DNA of 64,000 bases from Mesorhizobium denitrificans (GTDB lineage Bacteria > Pseudomonadota > Alphaproteobacteria > Rhizobiales > Rhizobiaceae): positions 62,001 through 126,000 of the forward strand of contig NZ_QURN01000007.1 in the NCBI RefSeq assembly GCF_003403035.1, read 5' to 3'. The notes beneath the pieces were generated by a model, which saw only the letters and a list, made by a program, of their open reading frames with translations, was not told the DNA's origin and did no database searches. The translations under genes and the position numbers were made by a program. This document shows, piece by piece, positions 26,957-36,236 of the stretch. The stretch's first letter is position 1. Each line of letters begins with the position of its first letter.

Positions 26957-27823
26957 TCAGTGCTCGACGTTCGACCAAACCTTGCGCTTGGTGAGATACA
27001 CCAGCACGCCGAACAACAGCAGGAACGTCATGACGCTGAAGCCGGTCTGTTTGCGCTCTTCCATGTGCGGCTCAGCCGCCCACATCAGGAACGCAGCGAT
27101 GTCATGGGCGTACTGATCGACGGTCTGCGGTGAGCCGTCATCATACGTCACCTGACCGTCGCTCAGCGGCGGAGCCATCGCCAGCGATTTGCCATTGATG
27201 AAATATGGATTGTAATGCGTACCCTCGGCGATCTCCATGCCTTCCGGCGGGGTCTGATCGTAGCCGGTCAGCAGCGAGTAGATGTAATCCGGCCCGCCTT
27301 CAGCGTACTGTGTGAAGATGTCGACCACGAATTGCGGGAAGCCGCGCGTCACGCCACGGGCTTTTGCCAGCAGCGACATGTCAGGAGGAGCCGCACCGCC
27401 ATTGGCAGCAGCGGCTGCCTGATCGTTGGGGAATGGCGACGGGAAATAGTCCGACGGCTTGCCCGGACGATCGAACATTTCGCCATCATCGTTCGGGCCA
27501 TCCTGAACGGTGTACTCAGCCGCAAAAGCCTTTACCTGAGCTTCGTTGTAGCCAAGTTCTTCGAGCATGCGGAATGGCACCAGATGCATCGAGTGGCAGG
27601 CCGAGCAGACTTCCTTGTACACTTTCAGGCCGCGCTGAAGCTGCGCCTTGTCGTACGTACCGAACGGACCCGCGAACGACCATGACTGCTCGCGCGGAGC
27701 CTTGATCGGAAAGTGGGTCGGCTCGGCTTCGTGATTGGCCGCATGGGTTGCTTCCTGAGCAAAGGCGGTGGAGCCTGCGAAAAGGAAGCTCAGTGCTGCC
27801 AGACCGTGGAGAACTTTCTTCAT
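26957..27823 (-). CDS. petC: Cytochrome c1 of the bc1 complex
   Basis: A 288-aa heme c subunit of ubiquinol-cytochrome c reductase; it passes electrons from the Rieske protein to soluble cytochrome c on the periplasmic side. A signal peptide of about 22 residues is followed by the heme site CSACH at 73-77, the likely axial methionine in LAMAPPLSDG, and one C-terminal membrane anchor (FLLLFGVLVYL). The start ATG 27823 has GAGGGATATC upstream. It is separate from cytochrome b, not fused as in Bradyrhizobium fbcH. Last gene of petABC. Confidence 0.96.
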   Translation of the reverse strand: MKKVLHGLAALSFLFAGSTAFAQEATHAANHEAEPTHFPIKAPREQSWSFAGPFGTYDKAQLQRGLKVYKEVCSACHSMHLVPFRMLEELGYNEAQVKAFAAEYTVQDGPNDDGEMFDRPGKPSDYFPSPFPNDQAAAAANGGAAPPDMSLLAKARGVTRGFPQFVVDIFTQYAEGGPDYIYSLLTGYDQTPPEGMEIAEGTHYNPYFINGKSLAMAPPLSDGQVTYDDGSPQTVDQYAHDIAAFLMWAAEPHMEERKQTGFSVMTFLLLFGVLVYLTKRKVWSNVEH

Positions 27824-27849
27824 GATATCCCTCTGCAAGTCCTGAGCGG

Positions 27850-29151
27850 TCAGCCTTTGGTTTCCGGCGCGGCGGTTGCGCCTGCCGGGTGGGCGTGAGC
27901 GCCCTTATTCTTGGCAAGCACTGCCTCGGTGATGGAATTCGGCAATTGCTTCGGCGTCTCGAACAGGCCGAGCAGCGGCATGATGACGAGGAAGAATGCG
28001 AAATAATACAGCGTTGAAGCCTGCATCGCCGGGATATACCAGCCTTCCGCGGGCTTGGAACCAAGCCAGCCGAGGAACACCGCGTTTATCCCGAAGATCC
28101 AGAAGAAGAGCTTGTACCACGGACGATACACCGCCGAGCGAACCTTCGAAGTGTCGAGCCACGGCACGAAGAACAGCACCGCGATGGCGCCGAACATTGC
28201 AAGCACACCGCCGAGCTTCGAGTCGATTGGCCCGATGTTGAACGTGATGGCGCGCAGGATGGCGTAGAACGGCAGGAAGTACCATTCAGGAACGATGTGC
28301 GCCGGCGTCTTCAGCGAGTTGAACTGCGTGTAGTTATCCGGGTGACCGAGATAGTTCGGAATGTAGAAGATGAAGTAGGCAAACACGGCCAGGAACACGA
28401 TCATGCCAAACGCGTCCTTGACGGTCGCATAGGGCGTGAAGGGCAGGGTGTCGGTCTTCGACTTGATTTCGATGCCGGTCGGGTTGGTCTGGCCGACAAC
28501 ATGCAGCGCCCAGACGTGCAGCACGACAACGCCCGCGATTACGAATGGCAGGAGGTAGTGCAGCGAGAAGAAGTGCGTCAGCGTCGGGTTGTCCACCGAA
28601 AAGCCGCCGAGCAGCAGCTGCTGGAGCCACGTGCCGACGAGCGGAATGGCGGTGAAGAAGCCGGTGATAACGGTTGCACCCCAGCCGGACATCTGACCCC
28701 AAGGCAGAACGTAGCCCATGAAGCCCGTCGCCATCATCAACAGGTAGATGATGCAGCCGAGAATCCACAGCAACTCACGCGGCGCCTTGTAGGAGCCGTA
28801 ATAGAGACCGCGGAAAATATGGAGATAGACGGCAATGAAGAAGAAGGATGCGCCGTTTGCGTGCATATAGCGCAGCAGCCAGCCCCAATTCACATCGCGC
28901 ATGATCTTTTCGACCGACACGAAGGCGAGGCTGGTGTCGGATGCATAATGCATTACCAGCACGACGCCGGTTATGATCTGTACGACCAGCATGATCGCAA
29001 GAATGCCGCCGAACGTGTAGGCATAGTTGAGGTTACGCGGCACCGGAAAGGCAACGAATGAATCGTATACCAGGCGCGGCAATGGCATGCGCGCGTCTAT
29101 CCAGCGCTCAATCCCAGTCTTGGGCGTATAGGTCGAGTGTCCACCGCTCAT
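27850..29151 (-). CDS. petB: Cytochrome b of the bc1 complex
   Basis: A 433-aa integral membrane subunit that binds hemes bL and bH and both quinone sites. The Qo motif PEWY is present in [14 protein letters not shown], and histidine-bearing helices appear as [20 protein letters not shown] and [21 protein letters not shown] roughly 35-residue C-terminal tail beyond the last helix is rich in alanine, as often in Rhizobiales. It lies between petA (18 bp upstream) and petC (26 bp downstream), making a standard operon. Confidence 0.97.
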   Translation of the reverse strand: MSGGHSTYTPKTGIERWIDARMPLPRLVYDSFVAFPVPRNLNYAYTFGGILAIMLVVQIITGVVLVMHYASDTSLAFVSVEKIMRDVNWGWLLRYMHANGASFFFIAVYLHIFRGLYYGSYKAPRELLWILGCIIYLLMMATGFMGYVLPWGQMSGWGATVITGFFTAIPLVGTWLQQLLLGGFSVDNPTLTHFFSLHYLLPFVIAGVVVLHVWALHVVGQTNPTGIEIKSKTDTLPFTPYATVKDAFGMIVFLAVFAYFIFYIPNYLGHPDNYTQFNSLKTPAHIVPEWYFLPFYAILRAITFNIGPIDSKLGGVLAMFGAIAVLFFVPWLDTSKVRSAVYRPWYKLFFWIFGINAVFLGWLGSKPAEGWYIPAMQASTLYYFAFFLVIMPLLGLFETPKQLPNSITEAVLAKNKGAHAHPAGATAAPETKG

Positions 29152-29169
29152 AAAATTATCCCCCGGACC

Positions 29170-29733
29170 TTAGCCGATTCTGATTTTGGTGTCGGAGATG
29201 AAAGAATAAACCGGCACTTCGAGGTTCATCGGAGCGGGGCCTTTGCGAATGCGTCCCGCGGTGTCGTAGTGCGAACCGTGGCACGGGCAGAACCAGCCAC
29301 CGAAATCGCCTTGCTGACCGAGCGGCACGCAACCCAGATGGGTGCAGACGCCAACCATGACAATCCAGTTTTCTTTATCCTTGCCGGCGGAGCGATCCAC
29401 ATCCGTTGCCGGCGCGTCCGAAGGCAGATTGCCGTTGCGTGCAATCGGGTCCTTGAGGTCCGCCATCGGCGTGTCCTGTGCGGCCTTGATCTCTTCCGGC
29501 GTACGATTGCGGACGAAAACCGGTTTGCCGCGCCATTTCACAACCAGCGAAGAGCCAGCCTGGAGCGAACCAACCTCAACTTCGATCGATGATTGCGCCA
29601 AAGTGGAAGCATCCGGCCGCATCTGGTCGATAAACGGCCATGCGGCGGCTGCCGTACCGACTACTGCGGCGGTGCCTGTTGCTACGTATAAAAAGTCGCG
29701 TCTTGTGACGTCCGAATGATCGGTGGCGCTCAA
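29170..29733 (-). CDS. petA: Rieske iron-sulfur subunit of the bc1 complex (TTG start)
   Basis: A 187-aa Rieske protein. A twin-arginine-type N-terminus (TRRDFLYVATG) precedes the single membrane anchor; the 2Fe-2S ligands are in CTHLGC and CPCHGS. No ATG fits the usual length; the best start is TTG at 29733, giving MSATDHSDVTRR with an AGAAGGACAG site upstream. An upstream in-frame extension to 29838 reads as arginine-rich nonsense. It is the first gene of petABC, so the promoter lies in the gap 29734-30191. Confidence 0.92.
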   Translation of the reverse strand: MSATDHSDVTRRDFLYVATGTAAVVGTAAAAWPFIDQMRPDASTLAQSSIEVEVGSLQAGSSLVVKWRGKPVFVRNRTPEEIKAAQDTPMADLKDPIARNGNLPSDAPATDVDRSAGKDKENWIVMVGVCTHLGCVPLGQQGDFGGWFCPCHGSHYDTAGRIRKGPAPMNLEVPVYSFISDTKIRIG

Positions 29734-30191
29734 GGGGTCTGTCCTTCTGCCTCTTCCTCGCCGTCGGCAGAGCTTTGTCCCCGCTCCATACCCTTCCCGA
29801 CGGCGCATGGCTGCAGGCTGGGCGCGTTCCTCCGGCATTCGGATTTCGGTTTATGCGTGACAATCACGCTTGTCCAGACGGCTAGTCCACAGATGGCAGA
29901 TTGTCGCGGGTAGGCCCGTGGGATTTCAGTGAGCATGGGCTGCAAATGACGCATTTCTGCGCTTCCGGTGCTCATGTACCCAAAAGTACACTCCGCTTCG
30001 GTTCTCGAAACACATCATTTTCGCTCCACGCTGGCCGGAATCTCATCAGGCCAGGGCGCTTGATTCTCAAAAGCTAGGCCCGAATCTTCGCAGGTTTGAG
30101 AGAACTGACCCAATCGATAGCTGCCTGATACTGTTGCAGAGCGACGATTGAGCGGCCATTTTGGCGCCGAAAGAAATATTGGGGCGGCGGA
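29734..30191. other. 458-bp non-coding gap between petA and the MaoC genes
   Basis: No open frame here looks coding. It must hold the petABC promoter and that of the MaoC genes. The stretch 29940-30060 reads, on the minus strand, as a string of short imperfect inverted repeats (GTAC/GTAC around 29978-29991; AAATGA against TCATTT), which suggests a structured RNA or an old mobile repeat rather than a random spacer. Confidence 0.45.
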
Positions 30192-30650
30192 ATGACCGAC
30201 AAAAAATGGGCGTTCGAAGATTTCACAGAAGGCGGAACGCTCGTGCTTGGAACGAAAGTAGTGACCGCAGCGGAAATCGTGGAGTTCGCATCCGAGTTCG
30301 ATCCACAACCCATGCATTTGAACGAGGAAGCAGGCAAAGCCAGCATTCTGGGCGGGCTGGCAGCTTCGGGCTGGCATACATGCTCGATGTTCATGCGCCT
30401 GCTTTGCGATGGCATATTGCTGCATTCGACGTCGCAAGGCGCGCCGGGCATCGAGTATGTGAAATGGAAAAGGCCCGTGCTGGCGGGCGATACGCTGACC
30501 GCGCGCGTGACTGTGCTTTCGAAGCGGATGTCCTCCAAGCGACCGAATCTCGGCCTCGTAATGATGCGTGCCGAAATGACGAATCAGAACGACGAGCAGG
30601 TTTTCGAACTGCAAAACACCGGCATGTTTTTGACGAGGGCAAGCGCATGA
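30192..30650 (+). CDS. MaoC-like (hotdog-fold) dehydratase, first of a pair
   Basis: A 152-aa MaoC/R-hydratase-type protein. The hydratase motif appears as FDPQPMHLNEEAG with the catalytic Asp and His, followed by LAASGWHTCSMFMRLL. Such proteins hydrate enoyl-CoA or related thioesters. The start ATG 30192 follows GGGGCGGCGGA. It overlaps the next gene, its paralogue, by four bases, so the two are likely subunits of one heteromeric enzyme. Substrate unknown. Confidence 0.87.
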   Translation: MTDKKWAFEDFTEGGTLVLGTKVVTAAEIVEFASEFDPQPMHLNEEAGKASILGGLAASGWHTCSMFMRLLCDGILLHSTSQGAPGIEYVKWKRPVLAGDTLTARVTVLSKRMSSKRPNLGLVMMRAEMTNQNDEQVFELQNTGMFLTRASA

Positions 30651-31117
30651 GCCTCGACGAATTTTTTCAGGTCGGGGAAACCGTCGATCTTGGCTCGCAT
30701 CATTTCGACGCCGAATCGATTGTTGCGTTCGCGCGCAAATATGATCCGCAGCCCTTCCACCTTTCGGAAGAAACAGCGCATGGCACGGTTTTCGGGAAGC
30801 TCTGCGCATCCGGCTGGCACACTGCGGCTGCATGGATGAAGTGCAATGTGCGCACCGGAATCCTGAAGGGCGCGCAAGCATGGGATGGAGACGGGCCTGC
30901 GCCGACAGTGGGCGCTTCGCCGGGCTTTCGGAACCTCAAATGGCTTAAGCCGGTCTATGCAGGGGAAACCGTGACCTACACGCGCAAGGTGCTGAGCCAG
31001 CGCGCACTCTCATCAAAGCCCGGATACAGGCTGCTGACCGTCTTCGGCGAAGGACACGACTCAACCGGCGACAAAGTGCTGGAGTTCGAAAGCTCCGTGA
31101 TCGTGAAGGCGGATTAG
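30647..31117 (+). CDS. MaoC-like (hotdog-fold) dehydratase, second of a pair
   Basis: A 156-aa paralogue of the preceding protein with the same motif pattern (YDPQPFHLSEETA, then CASGWHTAAAWMK). Its ATG overlaps the previous stop (ATGA at 30647-30650). Both copies retain the Asp/His dyad, so neither looks like a dead partner. The frame is open upstream, but that extension is a shadow of the first gene. It ends 9 bp from the convergent trmL. Confidence 0.87.
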   Translation: MSLDEFFQVGETVDLGSHHFDAESIVAFARKYDPQPFHLSEETAHGTVFGKLCASGWHTAAAWMKCNVRTGILKGAQAWDGDGPAPTVGASPGFRNLKWLKPVYAGETVTYTRKVLSQRALSSKPGYRLLTVFGEGHDSTGDKVLEFESSVIVKAD

Positions 31118-31126
31118 GGGAAATGA

Positions 31127-31591
31127 CTATCCCATCTGACGCAGCGCTTCGCCGGCGACCATCGCTGCACTGACGGCGAGGTTGAGGCTGCGCCCCGCAA
31201 CCATCGGAATGATGAGCCGAGCGTCGGCGCGGTCATGCAATGCATCCGGCACGCCAGCGGATTCGCGACCGAAAAGAATCACGTCATCAGGCCGGAACTC
31301 GAACTGCGTGTAAGGTTCGGCGGCGCGGGTCGTGAGCAATATGAGGCGGCGATTTTGCGCTTCGCGCCATGCGTTGAAGGTGGCGAAATCGACGTGACGA
31401 GCGAGTGCGGCCAACTCCAGATAGTCCATGCCCGCACGTCGCAAATTGCGGTCGGACAGGTCAAATCCCGCGGGCTCGATGATGTCCACCGCAAGGCCGA
31501 GACAGGCGGCGGTGCGCAAGATCGTGCCGGTATTTCCGGCGATGTCCGGCTGGTACAGCGCGATGCGCAGGCTGTGTTCCAATGGCAACAC
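31127..31591 (-). CDS. trmL: tRNA (cytidine/uridine-2'-O)-methyltransferase
   Basis: A 154-aa SPOUT methyltransferase that 2'-O-methylates the wobble base of certain tRNA-Leu isoacceptors. The knot motifs are IALYQPDIAGNTGTILRTA near the N-terminus, DDVILFGRESAGVPD in the middle and IPMVAGRSLNLAVSAAMV at the end. The likely start is GTG 31591. It is a single-domain enzyme, as usual for TrmL. Convergent with the MaoC pair; in many Rhizobiales trmL lies beside petABC as here. Confidence 0.93.
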   Translation of the reverse strand: MLPLEHSLRIALYQPDIAGNTGTILRTAACLGLAVDIIEPAGFDLSDRNLRRAGMDYLELAALARHVDFATFNAWREAQNRRLILLTTRAAEPYTQFEFRPDDVILFGRESAGVPDALHDRADARLIIPMVAGRSLNLAVSAAMVAGEALRQMG

Positions 31592-31691
31592 TCGCTCGAC
31601 AGGGTTGGTGATGCTAGCCGGGTGGGTGGCCTTTTGCCGCGAATGAGGCTATAGAGCGCTCCCTGTCAACCCGAACCAAGGAGGCGCACAG

Positions 31692-31748
31692 ATGACAGCT
31701 TTGTTCATCCCGCACTTTATGCGCCGTCTTCACGTGCGCTCCGCCTGA
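31692..31748 (+). CDS. 18-aa possible leader peptide
   Basis: A short open frame (MTALFIPHFMRRLHVRSA) with a near-perfect AAGGAGG ribosome site seven bases before its ATG. It stands alone in the 240-bp gap between trmL and the next ORF, upstream of the two ABC exporters on the same strand. The strong ribosome site in front of so short a frame suggests a real small protein or a regulatory leader. No family is recognised, and nothing but the site supports translation. Confidence 0.35.
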   Translation: MTALFIPHFMRRLHVRSA

Positions 31749-31831
31749 TCGCGGAACCGGTTCGAAACCTCAGAAAAATTCATTCGACCTGATTCCGCCT
31801 GAGCCAAGTCTGGTTTTCGAGGAATCTCATT

Positions 31832-32113
31832 ATGTCATACGATACGAACCGGAGCCGGAAGGTTCCTTATCTGTCATCTGCTGAATTCAATCCGGATGTT
31901 TCCAGCATCGCGGAGGCCCGACGCGCGGCGATTGCGTTTTCGCTGGGCGAGACGGGACATGGCCCGCCCGACCGCAAGCCGCATCGCGGCGGGCTGCCGG
32001 ACGTGGACATGTCGCAGATTGTGCAGCAACCACGACGCTCGTGGCTGGAGCGCCTGTTCGGCGCGCCGCGCGCTGTCAAGCAACATCATAAGCCTTCCTC
32101 CAGCGCCGTGTGA
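31832..32113 (+). CDS. Hypothetical 93-aa protein ahead of ABC exporters
   Basis: I do not recognise this small basic protein. It has no membrane segment; it is rich in P, R and S, with a tryptophan-containing C-terminal stretch (RRSWLERLFGAPRAVK) that could be an amphipathic helix. The start is ATG 31832, preceded by GAGGAATCTCATT. It lies 39 bp before the first ABC exporter on the same strand and may be cotranscribed with it. Function unknown. Confidence 0.55.
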   Translation: MSYDTNRSRKVPYLSSAEFNPDVSSIAEARRAAIAFSLGETGHGPPDRKPHRGGLPDVDMSQIVQQPRRSWLERLFGAPRAVKQHHKPSSSAV

Positions 32114-32152
32114 TTGCGGCGCGGGAGCAGGCAGACTACCTAAGTGAAGATC

Positions 32153-34021
32153 ATGTTTCGCAAATTCGAATCGCTTCTGAATCCATTTCCGCCGGAAGAA
32201 CCGGTGGAGCCACCGAAGACGCTCGTCGCCTTCTGCATTCACTACACGCGCGGCGCGTGGCCCTACATCATCGTTTCGACGATTTTGATGTCGGTGCTGG
32301 CGTTTGCCGAGGTGTGGCTGTTTTCCTTTATGGGAAACATCGTTGATTGGCTGAGTAACGCCAATCGCGAGACGTTCCTGCAAACCGAAGGCTGGAAGCT
32401 GGCCGCGATGGCGGGGCTGGTGCTGGTCGCCATGCCGATACTGGACTGGTTCCGCTCGCTGCTGAGCCAGCAGACGCTGATGGGCAATTACCCGATGCGC
32501 ATTCGCTGGAATGTGCACCGCTATCTGCTCAAGCAGTCCATGACTTTTTATCAGGATGAGTTTGCGGGGCGCGTCGCGACCAAGCTGATGCAGACAGCGC
32601 TTGCCGTGCGCGAATGCATTCTGAAACTGTTCGAGGTGCTAAATTACGTCGTCGTGTATTTCACCGGCGTGCTGATTATTGCTGCCTCGGCGGACCTGTA
32701 TTTGCTCATACCGCTGCTGATATGGCTGGCGTTTTACATCGGGTTGCTGCGGCTTTTTATACCGCGAATCCAGAAGGTTGCGGAAGAGCAGGCCGATACG
32801 CGCTCGCTGATGACTGGCCGCATCGTAGACTCCTATGCGAACATCCAGACCGTGAAGCTGTTTTCCCACGCGAAGCGTGAAGCCGATTATGCGCAAGAAG
32901 CGATGGGCGAGTTCATGGACACGGTGTACCGCTCCATGCGGCTCGGCACGGTGCTGTTTGCTGCGCTTGGCATTTTGAATGCGGCGCTGCTTGTGGCGGT
33001 GGGTGGGCTGTCCATCTCGCTGTGGCTGAACAATGCGGTGACGATTGGCTCGGTTGCGGTGGTGATCAGCCTCGTGCTGCGGCTCTGGGGTATGTCGCAC
33101 TGGATCATGTGGGAAATGTCTGCGCTGTTCGAAAACATCGGCACTGTGCGCGACGGTATCAATTCAATCTCGCTGCCGCGACTGGTGCAGGACAGGCAAG
33201 GCGCGAAGGATCTCGTCGTCACCGAAGGGCGGATCGAGTTCGACCATGTGCGTTTCCACTATGGCCGCGCCAAGGGTGTGCTCGAAGACCTGTCGCTGGT
33301 GGTGAAGCCGGGTGAGAAGGTGGGCGTTGTAGGCCGCTCCGGCGCGGGTAAATCCACGCTCGTGAACCTGCTGCTGCGGTTTTACGACATCGAAGGCGGG
33401 CGCGTGCTTATCGATGGGCACGACATTGCTGCCGTGACGCAGGATTCGCTGCGCGCGCAGATCGGCATGGTGACGCAGGACACGAGCCTGCTGCATCGCT
33501 CTGTGCGAGACAACATCATGTATGGGCGGCCCGATGCGACCGAAGCCGAGATGATCGAAGCTGCGCGGCGCGCCGAGGCGACAGACTTCATCGCGATACT
33601 GACCGACCCGAAAGGGCGCAAGGGGTTCGATGCACATGTCGGCGAACGGGGCGTCAAGCTTTCCGGCGGCCAACGGCAGCGCATCGCGATTGCGCGCGTG
33701 ATGCTGAAAGACGCGCCGATCCTGATACTCGATGAAGCGACATCAGCGCTGGACTCCGAGGTCGAGGCAGCGATTCAGGAGAATCTCTATCGCTTGATGG
33801 AAGGCAAGACCGTGATCGCCATCGCGCACCGGCTTTCGACCATCGCGGCGATGGATCGGCTGGTGGTTATGGATAAGGGCCGCGTCATCGAACAGGGCAC
33901 GCATGACGAACTGATTGCGCATGGTGGGCTGTATAGCCAACTCTGGCAGCGGCAATCCGGCGGGTTCCTGCCACACGATGAAGCGCCAGCGGATGAAGCC
34001 GAGCAGGCGGCGGCGGAGTAG
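32153..34021 (+). CDS. ABC exporter (fused membrane and ATPase domains), first of tandem pair
   Basis: A 622-aa half-transporter. Six membrane helices lie within residues 40-320; the nucleotide-binding domain follows with Walker A GRSGAGKST, signature LSGGQRQRIAIAR and Walker B ILILDEATSALD. The ATG at 32153 fits paralogues better than the GTG at 32144. The downstream gene is a close paralogue, so the two may form a heterodimer. The C-terminal tail is acidic and alanine-rich. Substrate not predictable; lipid or peptide export are the usual options. Confidence 0.92.
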   Translation: MFRKFESLLNPFPPEEPVEPPKTLVAFCIHYTRGAWPYIIVSTILMSVLAFAEVWLFSFMGNIVDWLSNANRETFLQTEGWKLAAMAGLVLVAMPILDWFRSLLSQQTLMGNYPMRIRWNVHRYLLKQSMTFYQDEFAGRVATKLMQTALAVRECILKLFEVLNYVVVYFTGVLIIAASADLYLLIPLLIWLAFYIGLLRLFIPRIQKVAEEQADTRSLMTGRIVDSYANIQTVKLFSHAKREADYAQEAMGEFMDTVYRSMRLGTVLFAALGILNAALLVAVGGLSISLWLNNAVTIGSVAVVISLVLRLWGMSHWIMWEMSALFENIGTVRDGINSISLPRLVQDRQGAKDLVVTEGRIEFDHVRFHYGRAKGVLEDLSLVVKPGEKVGVVGRSGAGKSTLVNLLLRFYDIEGGRVLIDGHDIAAVTQDSLRAQIGMVTQDTSLLHRSVRDNIMYGRPDATEAEMIEAARRAEATDFIAILTDPKGRKGFDAHVGERGVKLSGGQRQRIAIARVMLKDAPILILDEATSALDSEVEAAIQENLYRLMEGKTVIAIAHRLSTIAAMDRLVVMDKGRVIEQGTHDELIAHGGLYSQLWQRQSGGFLPHDEAPADEAEQAAAE

Positions 34022-34066
34022 GGGCGGTCGATGCCGCAAAACTGCCTCAAGTGACGGAAAGGGTGC

Positions 34067-35917
34067 ATGATGTTTGACGCATTTTTCCGTCGCTTCGAGG
34101 GAGCAGTCGATCCCTTTCAGGACACTGAGCGCGAAGTGCTGCCCGACTCGGCGTGGCAGTTCATTCTTTATTTCGCCCGGCAAGCGAAGGTGCCGTTTGC
34201 GATGCTGCTGATCGTCGGCGGGCTGGCAGGCGCAATCGATGCGGCGATGTACTGGTCTGTCGGCTGGCTGATCGACCTTCTGGACAAATCCACGCCCGCG
34301 AACCTGTTCGCCAATCACTGGTCGGAGCTGCTGGCGCTGCTGCTGCTGATACTCGTTGGCCGAACGGTGGTGATGATTGCGTCGGCTGTCGTTGAGCAGC
34401 AGATTATCGTGCCGGGGTTCTTTTCGATGGTGCGGTGGCAGTCGTTTCGCCGCGTGATCGAGCAGCCATACAGCTTTTACCAGAATGATTTCGCGGGGCG
34501 CATCGCAACCAAAATCATGCAAGGCGGCGAGGCCGTGGGCGACTTTATCGTCAACGTGCTGCAAACTATGTGGTCGTTCCTGACATTTGTCGTGCTGGCG
34601 GTGACCATTCTGATGTCGCTGGACCCGCTGATGGGCGTGGTGGTTGGCGTCTGGTTTCTCGGCTATCTGGCAATCGTGCGGTTTCTGCTGCCGGAAATGC
34701 GCCGCGCGGGACGCGAGGCGGCGGACCAACGCTCGGTTTTCAACGGGCGCATGGTGGATGCATTCACCAACATCATGGCGGTGAAGTTGTTCGACAGCGG
34801 ACGGCGCGAACACAGCTATATTCGCGATGGGATGGAGGGATTGCTGGAAGCAGTGATCCGACTGACACGGACCATCACCACAGTGCGCGCTGCGGTGGCC
34901 TTTCTCAACGGCCTGATGATGAGCGCCGTGGGCGTGCTGGCGGTGATGTCCTGGGCGAATGGCCAGATCAGCAGCGGTGCGATCGCTGCCGCGCTGGGCC
35001 TCGTGTTTCGTCTTAACCAGATGTCCGGCTGGATGATGTTCAACATCAATGGCCTGATCCGCAACTATGCCACCGTGCAGGACGCGACGCGCACGATTTC
35101 GGTGAGGCCGGAGATTTCCGATGCGCTCGGCGCGGTAGAGTTACCGCGCGCCAAGGGCGATATTCGGTTCGACAATGTTTCGTTCCACTATGACAAGGGC
35201 GAGGGGATTATCGAAAACCTCTCGCTGCATATCCGCCCCGGTGAGCGCGTTGCACTTGTGGGGCCTTCAGGTGCGGGCAAGACGACGATCGTCAATCTGA
35301 TGCTGCGGCTGTTCGATGTCGAGAGCGGGCGAATCCTGATCGACGGGCATGATGTTCGCGATGTGACGCAGGGTTCACTGCGCGAGCAGTTCGGCGTGGT
35401 GAGCCAGGAAGCGATGCTGATGCACCGCTCCATTCGCGACAATATTGCCTATGGCCGGGCGGGCTCGACTGACGCCGAAGTTGAAAGCGCGGCACGGCGC
35501 GCGGCGGCAGATGACTTCATCGCGACGGTTGCCGATCCGCGCGGGCGCACCGGCTATGACGCGCATGTGGGCGAGCGGGGCGTGAAGCTTTCCGGCGGGC
35601 AGCGGCAGCGCATTGCGATTGCGCGCATGATGCTGAAAGACGCACCGATCCTGATATTGGACGAGGCGACATCTGCGCTGGATTCTGAGGTGGAAGCGGC
35701 GATTCAGGAAAACCTCGGCAAGCTGATGGAAGGCAAAACGGTGATTGCTGTGGCTCACCGGCTTTCGACCATCGCGGCGCTGGATCGCCTGATCGTGATC
35801 GATGAGGGGCAGATCGTTGAGGAGGGCACGCATGAGCAGCTCATCGCGCGCGATGGCTTGTATGCGCGGCTCTGGAAGCGGCAATCTGGCGGATTTCTCG
35901 CAGAAGCGGCGGAGTGA
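34067..35917 (+). CDS. ABC exporter (fused membrane and ATPase domains), second of tandem pair
   Basis: A 616-aa paralogue of the preceding exporter. Six helices in residues 35-310; Walker A GPSGAGKTT, signature LSGGQRQRIAIAR, Walker B ILILDEATSALD. The two ATPase domains are nearly identical in motif regions, and the DNA encoding them is strongly alike around 33640-33860 and 35575-35790. Both ATP sites look intact, so each could also work as a homodimer. The ATGATG start at 34067 has GGAAAGGG upstream. It overlaps the region leading into the DUF6665 gene. Confidence 0.92.
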   Translation: MMFDAFFRRFEGAVDPFQDTEREVLPDSAWQFILYFARQAKVPFAMLLIVGGLAGAIDAAMYWSVGWLIDLLDKSTPANLFANHWSELLALLLLILVGRTVVMIASAVVEQQIIVPGFFSMVRWQSFRRVIEQPYSFYQNDFAGRIATKIMQGGEAVGDFIVNVLQTMWSFLTFVVLAVTILMSLDPLMGVVVGVWFLGYLAIVRFLLPEMRRAGREAADQRSVFNGRMVDAFTNIMAVKLFDSGRREHSYIRDGMEGLLEAVIRLTRTITTVRAAVAFLNGLMMSAVGVLAVMSWANGQISSGAIAAALGLVFRLNQMSGWMMFNINGLIRNYATVQDATRTISVRPEISDALGAVELPRAKGDIRFDNVSFHYDKGEGIIENLSLHIRPGERVALVGPSGAGKTTIVNLMLRLFDVESGRILIDGHDVRDVTQGSLREQFGVVSQEAMLMHRSIRDNIAYGRAGSTDAEVESAARRAAADDFIATVADPRGRTGYDAHVGERGVKLSGGQRQRIAIARMMLKDAPILILDEATSALDSEVEAAIQENLGKLMEGKTVIAVAHRLSTIAALDRLIVIDEGQIVEEGTHEQLIARDGLYARLWKRQSGGFLAEAAE

Positions 35918-35919
35918 TC

Positions 35920-36234
35920 ATGAGCCTGCGCGCACCCGCCCGATTTTCCGCCGCGACACTCGCGGAGTCCATGCAGAGTGCGCTGGACTATGAAATCGCA
36001 TCCGAGAAGGCGAGTTCGCTAGGCCGGGCAGGGGATGCTGTCGCGAAATCGATGGCGCTGTTGCGCGCATATGATGGCGAAGCTGCGGAGCGCAGGCTTT
36101 TGCTGAAGCAGGCGGCTGATGCAGTTTGGGCCTATTTCATACAGCGCGAGCTATGCGGCCTGCGTCGCCACGACGATGCCATCCGCGAATATGGCATTCC
36201 GCGCGAAGTGCTGGTGAGGCTTGGCGCGAAGTAG
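35920..36234 (+). CDS. DUF6665-like small protein
   Basis: A 104-aa helical soluble protein. The pattern LDYEIASEKASSLGRAGD, then DAVWAYFIQRELCGLRRHDD and YGIPREVLVRLGA, matches what I recall of DUF6665, a small family of Rhizobiales. The ATG at 35920 lies 2 bp after the second ABC exporter's stop, so it is cotranscribed and may modulate or accompany the exporters. Unknown function. Confidence 0.72.
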   Translation: MSLRAPARFSAATLAESMQSALDYEIASEKASSLGRAGDAVAKSMALLRAYDGEAAERRLLLKQAADAVWAYFIQRELCGLRRHDDAIREYGIPREVLVRLGAK

Positions 36235-36236
36235 GG

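Noticed and set aside
33743-34813. A 356-codon minus-strand frame
   Set aside because: It spans the junction of the two ABC exporters and reads as histidine- and glutamine-rich antisense shadow.
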